Origin: Lachnospiraceae bacterium
GTDB taxonomy: Bacteria; Bacillota_A; Clostridia; Lachnospirales; Lachnospiraceae
Length of the DNA: 64,000 nt
Direction: 5' to 3'
Assembly: GCA_009911175.1 (NCBI GenBank)
Contig: QXWX01000001.1
Span: 1-64,000 of the forward strand
Every line of letters begins with the position of its first letter. The stretch's first letter is position 1. The notes beneath the pieces were generated by a model. That model was not told the DNA's origin and did no database searches. It was given only the letters and a program-made list of their open reading frames with translations. Of the stretch, positions 56,983 to 64,000 are shown one piece after another. The translations under genes and the position numbers were made by a program.

Positions 56983-59166
56983 CTATTTATCCAATTCAAA
57001 ATACATCTGATGCGCGTCGTATTCCCCGAACGTAACCGGAAGCGGAATTCCTGTCTCCATCAGCGCGTCCGCCGCATACAGCCTTCCGCTCACCTGTTCC
57101 CGGTACATGCATCCGCTTTTCAGGCCCTTGGGCTTCACATAGTTTACCGGCATATTGCCGTGAACCTCCAGCATTACCGCACAGATCAGCACCTGCGACT
57201 GATCCTCGGAAATAAACTGCCATGCTCCCACCTGCTGCTCGAATGGATTGGTCAGACGGTAATACAGTCCATTCTGAATCAGAGGCGCGTACCGGTGATA
57301 ATCCGCCACCTGACGCCGTATCTCCTGCTTGTCCTCTTCCGAGAGTCTTCCCAGATCCAGCTCATAGCCAAAGGTTCCTGCCATGGCGGTAATGTTCCTG
57401 GTTGCCAGGGATGTGACCCTGCCAGTCTGGTGGTTGGGCACTGCTGATACGTGCGATCCCACCGTAGACACCGGATATCCAAAAGATGTCCCGTACTGGA
57501 TCTTTGTCCGGTCCACCGCGTCCGTATTGTCACTGCACCAGATCTGCGGTGTATAGTAAAGCATCCCGGCATCAAATCTTCCGCCGCCACCGCTGCAGCC
57601 CTCGATCAAGATATTAGGATACCGCCGCGCCAGCCGTTCCAGGAAATCATAGAGTCCCAGGACATAATCGTGGAGTACCTTTCCCTGCTCCTCGGTCCCG
57701 CAGGAATAGATGTCCGCAAGCCCTCTGTTCATATCCCACTTCACATACTCGATATTTCCCTTGTCCAGAACCTTGCAGATCTGTTCAAAAATAGAATCCA
57801 CAACCTCTTTTCTGGAAAAGTCCAGCACAAGCTGATTCCTCGCGCGGACCGGATTCCGCCCCGGGATCCGCATCGCCCAGTCCGGATGCCGCTTGAAGAG
57901 GGCGCTGTCCTCATTGACAGACTCCGGCTCGATCCAGATCCCGAACTTCACTCCTAGATCATTGATCCTTTGGATCAGGCTCTCCAGAGATTCTCCCAGC
58001 TTTTCCTCATTAGCATACCAATCTCCCAGGCCGCTGTTGTCGTCATCCCGCTTACCGAACCATCCGTCGTCCAGCACCAGCATCTCGATCCCCAGCTCCG
58101 AGGCCTGTCTTGCAAGCTGATAGATCGCCTCTCCGTCAAAGTCAAAGTAGGATGCCTCCCAGCTATTTACCAGGATCGGACGGACCGCGTCCCTGTATTT
58201 CCCACGGCAGAGATGCGTCCGGAAGCATCTGTGCAGATTCTGAGACAGCCTGGACAGTCCGTTCCTGCTGTATGTTATCGCAACCTCCGGAACCAGGAAC
58301 TCCTCCTCCGGCTCCAGCGGATAGGAAAAACGCTCCTCATAAAGCCCCAGCTGGATCCGGGTCTGGTTGAACTGGTCACGTTCCACTTCACCCTTGAACC
58401 CGCCACTGTACAAAAGGGACATGGCATAGCAGTTCCCTGTGTCCTCCGTCGTCTCCCGGCCTGCCAGTATCATCATCGGATTGTATTGATGACTGGAAGT
58501 TCCGCGCCTGCTGCCGATGCACATGGTGCCATGGGCCACAGGCATCCTCTGGAAATTCCGTTCCATCGCGTGGCGTCCATAAAAGCTGATCAAATCAAAG
58601 TCCCCGCTCACAAAGTCCAGACATGCCGGCTGGATCTTTTCCAGATATACTTTACTTTTTCCGCCGTTCACCACTCTTGCGCTTCGGGTGATCACATCGT
58701 ACTCCGGCAGCACACCGTAGAGCAGATAGACCGAGACCTTTGTCACCGGATCCTCCATGCGGATCTCCAATGTCTCGGCTTCCTCTTCCTCTGCATAAAC
58801 AGCCGGAAGCCCCTGGATCGAATATTTTCCCTTTCGGATCTCATACCCTCGAAACCGAAGATCACAGCTGACGGAGCCGTCCGCATTTCTTACAGCGATC
58901 GCAGGGCTTCTGTAATCCCCATTCCCAAGACATGGAAACTCCTGCGGCAAAACGTCCATCGAATACGTCCGGTCACTGCCCACATCATAAGGATTGCCGG
59001 AAAAGCCTCTGTCCGCATACGTCAGCAGATAGTCCATACAGCCTTCCGTCTTCCTGCCGTAGTATAAATGCAGAAGAAACCCGAACGGATCAACCTGCAT
59101 TTGATACGTTGAATCTTTCGTGTGCAGTGTAAAAGTCTTTCTCGTTTCATCAAAAACAATTCCCAT
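56983..59166 (-). CDS. aga: Alpha-galactosidase, GH36
   Basis: 727 residues, the length of tetrameric GH36 enzymes. An N-terminal beta-supersandwich (about 1-330) is followed by the (beta/alpha)8 barrel with LVLDDGWFGKRDDD, the nucleophile Asp in EYVKWDMNRG and the acid Asp in WCSDNTDAVDR; IEGCSGGGGRFD lies between them, and a C-terminal beta domain closes the protein. No signal peptide: hydrolyses raffinose/melibiose-type sugars inside the cell after uptake by the neighbouring ABC system. Separated from the permease operon by 260 bases with a terminator, so it has its own promoter. Confidence 0.96.
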   Translation of the reverse strand: MGIVFDETRKTFTLHTKDSTYQMQVDPFGFLLHLYYGRKTEGCMDYLLTYADRGFSGNPYDVGSDRTYSMDVLPQEFPCLGNGDYRSPAIAVRNADGSVSCDLRFRGYEIRKGKYSIQGLPAVYAEEEEAETLEIRMEDPVTKVSVYLLYGVLPEYDVITRSARVVNGGKSKVYLEKIQPACLDFVSGDFDLISFYGRHAMERNFQRMPVAHGTMCIGSRRGTSSHQYNPMMILAGRETTEDTGNCYAMSLLYSGGFKGEVERDQFNQTRIQLGLYEERFSYPLEPEEEFLVPEVAITYSRNGLSRLSQNLHRCFRTHLCRGKYRDAVRPILVNSWEASYFDFDGEAIYQLARQASELGIEMLVLDDGWFGKRDDDNSGLGDWYANEEKLGESLESLIQRINDLGVKFGIWIEPESVNEDSALFKRHPDWAMRIPGRNPVRARNQLVLDFSRKEVVDSIFEQICKVLDKGNIEYVKWDMNRGLADIYSCGTEEQGKVLHDYVLGLYDFLERLARRYPNILIEGCSGGGGRFDAGMLYYTPQIWCSDNTDAVDRTKIQYGTSFGYPVSTVGSHVSAVPNHQTGRVTSLATRNITAMAGTFGYELDLGRLSEEDKQEIRRQVADYHRYAPLIQNGLYYRLTNPFEQQVGAWQFISEDQSQVLICAVMLEVHGNMPVNYVKPKGLKSGCMYREQVSGRLYAADALMETGIPLPVTFGEYDAHQMYFELDK

Positions 59167-59348
59167 ACCTTCAATCTCCTTTTCTCACATTGCACCTGAT
59201 ACAGCGTTTATCAAGCTTCTGAATTTTTTACAGAATAACCGCAAATAAGTATAGCGCATGAATGATTCGTATGCAATCATTTTTCAAAAAATTTCCAAAA
59301 TTATAAAGACTGCCGCCGTCTTTTCCATTCTATGCAAAAAGAGACAAA

Positions 59349-59369
59349 GCGGACTTATAAAAAGTCCGC
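59349..59369 (-). terminator. Terminator of the msm transport operon
   Basis: GCGGACTT (59349-59356) pairs with AAGTCCGC (59362-59369); on the minus strand a T-rich tract follows. The rest of 59167-59426 probably holds the aga promoter; no gene seen. Confidence 0.75.
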
Positions 59370-59426
59370 CTCGCCCTGTGAGCCGCCGCACATAGAGGCT
59401 GTGACTCATTTTTATATACCGTACAA

Positions 59427-60269
59427 TTATTTTACCGCTCCGTTTACCACGCCGTTCAGGATCTGCTTCTGGCAGATGATGTAGAAGATCAGGATCGGCA
59501 GCAATGCCAGCAGGTAGGATGCAAATGCCAGGTTGTAGTTCGTGCCGAACTGTGTCTGGAAGGTCAGCTGTGCCAACGGCAGAGTATTCATTCCGCTTCC
59601 GGACATGATGACCAGCGGTGTCATAACGTCATTCCATGTACCCAGCGCTGTCAGTACCGCAACAGTCGCATGCATAGGCTTCATGATCGGGAAAATGATG
59701 CTCCAGTAAGTACGGAAGGTGCTTGCTCCGTCCACCCGGGCCGCTTCCTCCAGGGCTACCGGGATATTTACCAGATATCCGGAATATAAGAGCACGTTCA
59801 TGGGCATATAGAATACCACATAACAGAGGATCACGCCTACCAGATTGTCAATTCCCATCTGCGCCGTCTGCTTTACCAGAGGCATCATCAGGATCGCAAA
59901 GGGTACGAACATCCCGCTTACGATGTACAGGTATGAGAAATTGTAAAATTTATTTTTTGCTTTATTTCTTCCCACCGCATATCCGATCATGGAATGGATC
60001 AGGATGGATATAACCACCGTGATCACCGTGATCATAAAGCTGTTAAACAGGGAACGCCAGAAATCTGTCACACGCATTGCCTCCGCGAAGTTCGCAAGGC
60101 TCCAGCTCTTCGGCAGGGACAAGATTCCGGAGATGCTGTTTGTCATCTCGCTGGGCTGCTTGAATGCGATCACGATCGTCATATAGAGTGGAAAAGCTAC
60201 AGTGATCAATCCAATGATCAGCAGAATCGTAATAGGCCAGTTTACTCTCTCGTTTACTTTCTCTTTCAT
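59427..60269 (-). CDS. msmG: Sugar ABC transporter permease (MsmG/MalG type)
   Basis: 280 residues, six membrane segments. Inner-membrane permease with the cytoplasmic EAA loop EEAARVDGASTFRTYWSIIFP that contacts the ATPase. Start overlaps the stop of the upstream permease by one base (TAATG). The ATPase subunit is not encoded here; a shared MsmK-type ATPase elsewhere is usual for this family. Confidence 0.93.
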   Translation of the reverse strand: MKEKVNERVNWPITILLIIGLITVAFPLYMTIVIAFKQPSEMTNSISGILSLPKSWSLANFAEAMRVTDFWRSLFNSFMITVITVVISILIHSMIGYAVGRNKAKNKFYNFSYLYIVSGMFVPFAILMMPLVKQTAQMGIDNLVGVILCYVVFYMPMNVLLYSGYLVNIPVALEEAARVDGASTFRTYWSIIFPIMKPMHATVAVLTALGTWNDVMTPLVIMSGSGMNTLPLAQLTFQTQFGTNYNLAFASYLLALLPILIFYIICQKQILNGVVNGAVK

Positions 60270-61135
60270 TATAACTGCTCCTCCCTCTTACTTGTAAATG
60301 TCATCTGAGCTACGGAGATCACTACAATCATGATAAAGAATACAACTGCGTTCGCACTCTGGAATCCGAACTGTCCGCCTGACATACCGTTGTTGTAGAT
60401 CAGGTAGGAGATGGACTCTGTACTCTGTGCAGGACCGCCCTTTGTCAACGCCATGATCTGATCGAATACCATCAGGAAGTTCTTCATACACAGCACCATG
60501 TTGATGCTGAAAAATGGAAGGATCAGCGGGAAGGTCAAATGCTTGAACTGGGACCATCCGGTAGCACCGTCAATGGAGCCTGCCTCATATACGTCCTCCG
60601 GCACCGTCTGCAGGCCGGAAATGTAGATGATCGTATTCATTGCGATGGACTGCCATGCACATACGATCATGATCGCGACCCATGCCCACTTTGTACTTGC
60701 CAGCATACTGGTTCCTTCTCCGCCCATCATCTGGATCACTGCCGGAAGGATGTATGTAAAGAAATAGTTGAAAATATAGCCGACTACCAACGCGCCGAGG
60801 ATGTTCGGAATAAAGTACAGTCCGCGCAGCGCGCTCTTAAATTTGATCTTGCTGTTCAGGCCCAGCGCCAGGATCAGGCTGATCACGTTGACCGCAATGG
60901 TGGAAACCAAAGCCAGCTTAAAGGTGAACCAGTAAGATCTGCCAACACGTCCGTCCTGGAACAGGTCGATATAGTTACGGAATCCAACCCAGTTATAGGA
61001 GCCGTATCCTTTAAAGTTCGTGAAACTGTAGATTGCGCCCTTGATCAAAGGCAATGTATTAAACAAGAAGAACAAAATGAGGATCGGTATCGTCATCAGT
61101 AAAAATGTCCGTTCTCTGTCATTCATTTTTTTCAT
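60269..61135 (-). CDS. msmF: Sugar ABC transporter permease (MsmF/MalF type)
   Basis: 288 residues with six membrane segments; EAA loop YEAGSIDGATGWSQFKHLTFP. Forms the heterodimeric channel with the downstream permease. It follows the binding-protein gene by 21 bases. Confidence 0.93.
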   Translation of the reverse strand: MKKMNDRERTFLLMTIPILILFFLFNTLPLIKGAIYSFTNFKGYGSYNWVGFRNYIDLFQDGRVGRSYWFTFKLALVSTIAVNVISLILALGLNSKIKFKSALRGLYFIPNILGALVVGYIFNYFFTYILPAVIQMMGGEGTSMLASTKWAWVAIMIVCAWQSIAMNTIIYISGLQTVPEDVYEAGSIDGATGWSQFKHLTFPLILPFFSINMVLCMKNFLMVFDQIMALTKGGPAQSTESISYLIYNNGMSGGQFGFQSANAVVFFIMIVVISVAQMTFTSKREEQL

Positions 61136-61156
61136 TTTCTTCCCACTCCTTTCCGA

Positions 61157-62440
61157 TTACTCATTTCCGTGTGCCGCTTCATATTCCTCTACCAGACGAA
61201 TAATGTCGCGGTTGTAACGCAGCCAATCCTTATCAAATTTTGCAAGGAACGCATCTACATCCTGGTTGATCAGGAATGTCTGGATCTGTGCGTCCACTGC
61301 CATCTCTGAAGGATAGTAGTGATCCTGGTAGTCAGACATGATACCCTGTTCAATATACTCTGTCATACCGTCCACTTCACTTGCAAGCTTAAAGCTGTCA
61401 TCCTTACACGGTACTGCATTCTGGTCATCCAGGTACATCTGGATGTTGTCGTTATCCAAAAGGAAATCAAGCACTTCATAAGCCGCTTCCTTATTTTTAC
61501 ATTCAGATGTTACACAGAACTGAAGGTCTACACCGGAGTTCAGTACGTTGCCGCCTTTTTCATCGCTTCCCGGCATTACAAAGGAGTCAATGTTCATATC
61601 CGGATTTACGGATTTGATCTGAGGTACTGCATAGCTTCCAATGGTATACATTGCGCACTCGCCGTTCGCAAAAGCGGTACAAGCGTCATTGTAGCCATAC
61701 GCAAAGGGTCCTTCTTCACCGTATTCTACCAACTGCAGCATTTTCTCCGCAATCTCACGGTACTCATCCGTAAATTTGGTCTCACCGCGGTTCACCTGCT
61801 TGCACACATCAGCCGGCGCCAGGTCTACTGCCAGGGCGTTCCACGGTGCCAGACAGGTCCAGGTATCCTTGAAGCCGAAGTACATTGGCAGCACGCCTTC
61901 TGACTTGATCTCTTCACACAGGTCCATGAATTCCTCCCATGTCTCCGGAATCTCCCATCCATGCTCCTCGAACATATCCCTGTTGTAGAGCACTCCGGCC
62001 GCGTTCGCCACATAAGGAACTCCGAAGGTTCCTTCTGTCGGAACGAACTCCAGATTCTCCAGGATGTCCAGGTAGGACTGCTTGATGCTGCTCAGGCCCT
62101 GGTAATCGGAAACATCGGCAAGGATATCAGAATCTATGAAATAAGAATAGTTGATATCTCCTCCGATTCCGATGATATCCGGATAGTTCTCACGGATAAA
62201 CCGGGTTTTCAAAATAGTCATTGCATCATTCGGTGAGTCGATCTTGAGTACGATGTCGTCATGAGTCGCGTTGAACTCTTCTTCCAGCTTCTCGAATACA
62301 CCCACTGCTTCCTGCTTGTACTGCACCAGCTCGACCACGGTCTTGCCTGCGTTTTCATCTGTCCCGCATGCACTGAGACACATTGCGATCAGCATGATGC
62401 CTGCCAGTAGTACACTTACTGCTGCTTTTCTTTTTCTCAT
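61157..62440 (-). CDS. msmE: Sugar-binding lipoprotein (MsmE type)
   Basis: 427 residues. Lipoprotein signal with lipobox LSAC and Cys25; then a family 1 extracellular solute-binding fold (VVELVQYKQEAVGVFEKLEEEFN, GVPYVANAAGVLYNRDMFEEHG). Captures the sugar outside the membrane and passes it to the permeases. The neighbouring GH36 enzyme and AraC regulator suggest an alpha-galactoside such as raffinose, melibiose or stachyose. First gene of the operon. Confidence 0.93.
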   Translation of the reverse strand: MRKRKAAVSVLLAGIMLIAMCLSACGTDENAGKTVVELVQYKQEAVGVFEKLEEEFNATHDDIVLKIDSPNDAMTILKTRFIRENYPDIIGIGGDINYSYFIDSDILADVSDYQGLSSIKQSYLDILENLEFVPTEGTFGVPYVANAAGVLYNRDMFEEHGWEIPETWEEFMDLCEEIKSEGVLPMYFGFKDTWTCLAPWNALAVDLAPADVCKQVNRGETKFTDEYREIAEKMLQLVEYGEEGPFAYGYNDACTAFANGECAMYTIGSYAVPQIKSVNPDMNIDSFVMPGSDEKGGNVLNSGVDLQFCVTSECKNKEAAYEVLDFLLDNDNIQMYLDDQNAVPCKDDSFKLASEVDGMTEYIEQGIMSDYQDHYYPSEMAVDAQIQTFLINQDVDAFLAKFDKDWLRYNRDIIRLVEEYEAAHGNE

Positions 62441-62785
62441 TGCTTCACTTTCTCCTTTCCCTTACAGAAACATCTTTGGTTTCTCTGATGAAAATATTAT
62501 ACATTCCATAATGCGACTGATAAATAGCCGCATTTTAGGCCTTTTATACCTTTATGCCATTTTATTAAAATTTTATAAAAGTAGGCTAGCATTTTGATAT
62601 ATAGGAAAAAAATGCACCTTTTCGAATTCTTTACACTTGCATAAATGGCTGTTGACGTGTATTATAAATAACGGTTTAATTTCAAAAAGCAACAGTTTTC
62701 GTAAAGTTAGAAAAGTATAAAATGGAAAAATGTCTACAGCAACAGAAACAGACTTTTCCGGTTGATCCGGGTTAGGGAGGTTATT
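62441..62785. promoter_or_regulatory. Divergent promoter region of msmE and its AraC regulator
   Basis: Plus strand: TTGACG (62652-62657), 17-base spacer, TTTAAT (62675-62680), for the regulator. Minus strand: TATAAT (complement of 62496-62501) with a weak -35 17 bases upstream, for msmE. A/T-rich throughout, with no gene; no clear cre site recognised. Confidence 0.6.
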
Positions 62786-63643
62786 ATGCAAGAAATTATT
62801 TTTTCCGTATTTCCGAGCGAAAATTTTGTGGACCTTGGGCTGTACCAATATGGCTGGGAGCAATGCGCCCCTTCTCACTCTTATGGTCCGGCCGCCAGAA
62901 ATCATTATTTATTCCATTATGTCATTTCCGGAACAGGCACATTGATGGCCGACGACACCAACGGTATTACGCAGACCTACCAGGTCAAGAGCGGACAGGG
63001 CTTCATGCTGTTTCCCGGCCAGATCAATACTTATATTGCCGACAAAAATCTCCCCTGGGAATATGTATGGGTAGAGTTTGACGGTCTCCGGGCAAAGGGG
63101 GCGGTGGAACTTGCCAGCCTTTCCATGAATCATCCGATCTATCACGCGCGTTCCAAGGACCTGCGTGAGAATATGTTCAGCGAAATGATGTATCTCGTTG
63201 AACATAAGGATATGCCCCCCCTGCACCTGATCGGACACGGATATCTGTTCCTGGATTTTCTCACCCGTTCAGCCGCCAATGTGACAGCACAGAAAAGCGG
63301 GAGGGTCCGTGACTTCTATATTAAAGAAGCACTGACTTATATGGAACAGAATTTCCAGAATGATATCTCCGTAGAGGATATCGCCGCCACCTGCGGCCTG
63401 AACCGCAGCTACTTCGGAAAGATCTTCAAGGAAGCACTGGGAAAGACTCCCCAGGAATTCCTGCTCAACTACCGCATGATCAAAGCCTCTGAGCTTCTAA
63501 AGCTGACCGGCCTGTCCATCGGAGATATCTCCAATGCGGTAGGCTATGCCAACCAGCTTCATTTTTCACGCGCGTTTAAGAATATGTATGGTATGGCGCC
63601 GAGAGAATGGCGGAACCAGAACCGGGTGATGATCCAGACATAA
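62786..63643 (+). CDS. msmR: AraC-family regulator of the alpha-galactoside locus (MsmR/RafR-like)
   Basis: 285 residues. N-terminal cupin-like sugar-sensing domain (about 20-150; HYVISGTGTLM, GQGFMLFPGQINTYIAD) and C-terminal double HTH (about 180-280; SVEDIAATCGLNRSYFGKIF and GDISNAVGYANQLHFSRAFK). ATG at 62786 has GGGAGG five bases ahead. Divergent from msmE, so probably its activator in the presence of raffinose- or melibiose-type sugars. Confidence 0.9.
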   Translation: MQEIIFSVFPSENFVDLGLYQYGWEQCAPSHSYGPAARNHYLFHYVISGTGTLMADDTNGITQTYQVKSGQGFMLFPGQINTYIADKNLPWEYVWVEFDGLRAKGAVELASLSMNHPIYHARSKDLRENMFSEMMYLVEHKDMPPLHLIGHGYLFLDFLTRSAANVTAQKSGRVRDFYIKEALTYMEQNFQNDISVEDIAATCGLNRSYFGKIFKEALGKTPQEFLLNYRMIKASELLKLTGLSIGDISNAVGYANQLHFSRAFKNMYGMAPREWRNQNRVMIQT

Positions 63644-63721
63644 AAGACAAAAGCACCGCTCCTCTTTGAGGCACGCAGTGCTTTTTTTATGATGTTATGT
63701 TCTTTTTTTTGCTTTTATGAT

Positions 63722-64000
63722 CTATGCCTCTCTTTTACTGTTCTTCATTACAACCAGCACCGCAATCATCAGCAGGATTCCTATAGGAAGCGAGATCACA
63801 GGTGTCTGTACGAAGCCCGCTACAATATACGTCACGCAGGAGACCGCCGCAACAATGATCGCATAGGGAAGCTGCGTGGATACATGGTTCACGTGATTGC
63901 ACTGGGCCCCTGCGGATGCCATGATCGTGGTATCGGAAATCGGTGAACAGTGGTCGCCGCACACCGCGCCTGCCATACATGCGGAGATTGCTATGATCAT
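63722..64000 (-). CDS. NhaC-type Na+/H+ antiporter, C-terminal part (cut by window edge)
   Basis: The last 92 residues of a membrane transporter. GDHCSPISDTTIMASAGAQC followed by NHVNHVSTQLPYA is a hallmark of the NhaC family of Na+/H+ antiporters; two further membrane segments and a basic tail follow. The 5' part lies outside the window. Convergent with the AraC gene, with a short GC hairpin near 63655-63690 between them. Confidence 0.85.
   Translation of the reverse strand: MIIAISACMAGAVCGDHCSPISDTTIMASAGAQCNHVNHVSTQLPYAIIVAAVSCVTYIVAGFVQTPVISLPIGILLMIAVLVVMKNSKREA

Noticed and set aside
57970..59067. A 365-codon open frame on the plus strand
   Set aside because: Antisense to the alpha-galactosidase gene; no start signals or motifs.

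Overview
The window looks like chromosomal DNA of a spore-forming, Gram-positive gut Clostridium of the family Lachnospiraceae (Blautia/Dorea/Clostridium scindens type). I base this on the gene content: DapL diaminopimelate pathway, type III glutamine synthetase with an ANTAR regulator, murB-rapZ-whiA-HPr cluster, msm/aga alpha-galactoside operon, YesM/YesN pair, CwlC-like amidase. Also consistent are tRNA genes without an encoded CCA end and strong AGGAGG-type ribosome binding sites. No species call is possible from the sequence alone.

Region 1 (1-13652) is foreign DNA: two related mobilizable integrative elements in tandem, inserted at the 3' end of guaA. Element A (window start to about 6039; its left end lies outside) and element B (about 6032-13652, 7.6 kb) share one backbone. 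On the plus strand each has an XRE-type repressor. Divergently they carry a small Xis-like protein, a tyrosine integrase, a small ribbon-helix-helix-like protein, a RepA-type AAA ATPase and a MobA/MobL relaxase. Element B adds a TnpV-family protein and an AT-rich cargo of two GNAT acetyltransferases around a SAM methyltransferase. The two att cores (6032-6039 and 13645-13652) both sit in a reading frame ending Glu-Phe-Glu-stop, the end of GuaA. Conserved landmarks lie at identical distances from both cores. Upstream of each relaxase gene is a row of hairpins (candidate oriT), and at the 3' end of each repA is a cluster of inverted repeats that differ in sequence but keep their pairing (candidate replication origin).

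Region 2 (13641-34680) is core metabolism, almost all on the minus strand: guaA, a MATE exporter, a tiny HPr-like protein, a YesN/YesM two-component pair, tRNA-Gln and tRNA-Pro, a secreted nuclease lipoprotein with an unknown partner, dapL-dapF, and a nitrogen block (ANTAR regulator, glnA, glnN). The nitrogen block has terminator hairpins in front of both glutamine synthetase genes. Then follow fba, an AsnB homologue without its glutaminase cysteine, nagA-nagB and tRNA-Glu.

Region 3 (34681-56940) holds cell-envelope and housekeeping genes: a diacylglycerol-kinase-like gene; an HPr paralogue with Asp at the His15 site, then whiA, rapZ, murB; a CorC/HlyC membrane protein; tRNA-Ser; a CwlC-like amidase; glmM; nth; a second MATE exporter; the kdgK-kdgA operon with its divergent IclR regulator and a double operator; a HAD phosphatase; upp; an SDR oxidoreductase; an amylosucrase-like GH13 enzyme; and smpB-rnr-secG. 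A dispersed repeat occurs at 47655-47848 and 56881-56937.

Region 4 (56983-64000) is an alpha-galactoside uptake locus: GH36 alpha-galactosidase, two ABC permeases, a binding lipoprotein and a divergent AraC regulator. A truncated NhaC-type antiporter ends the window.
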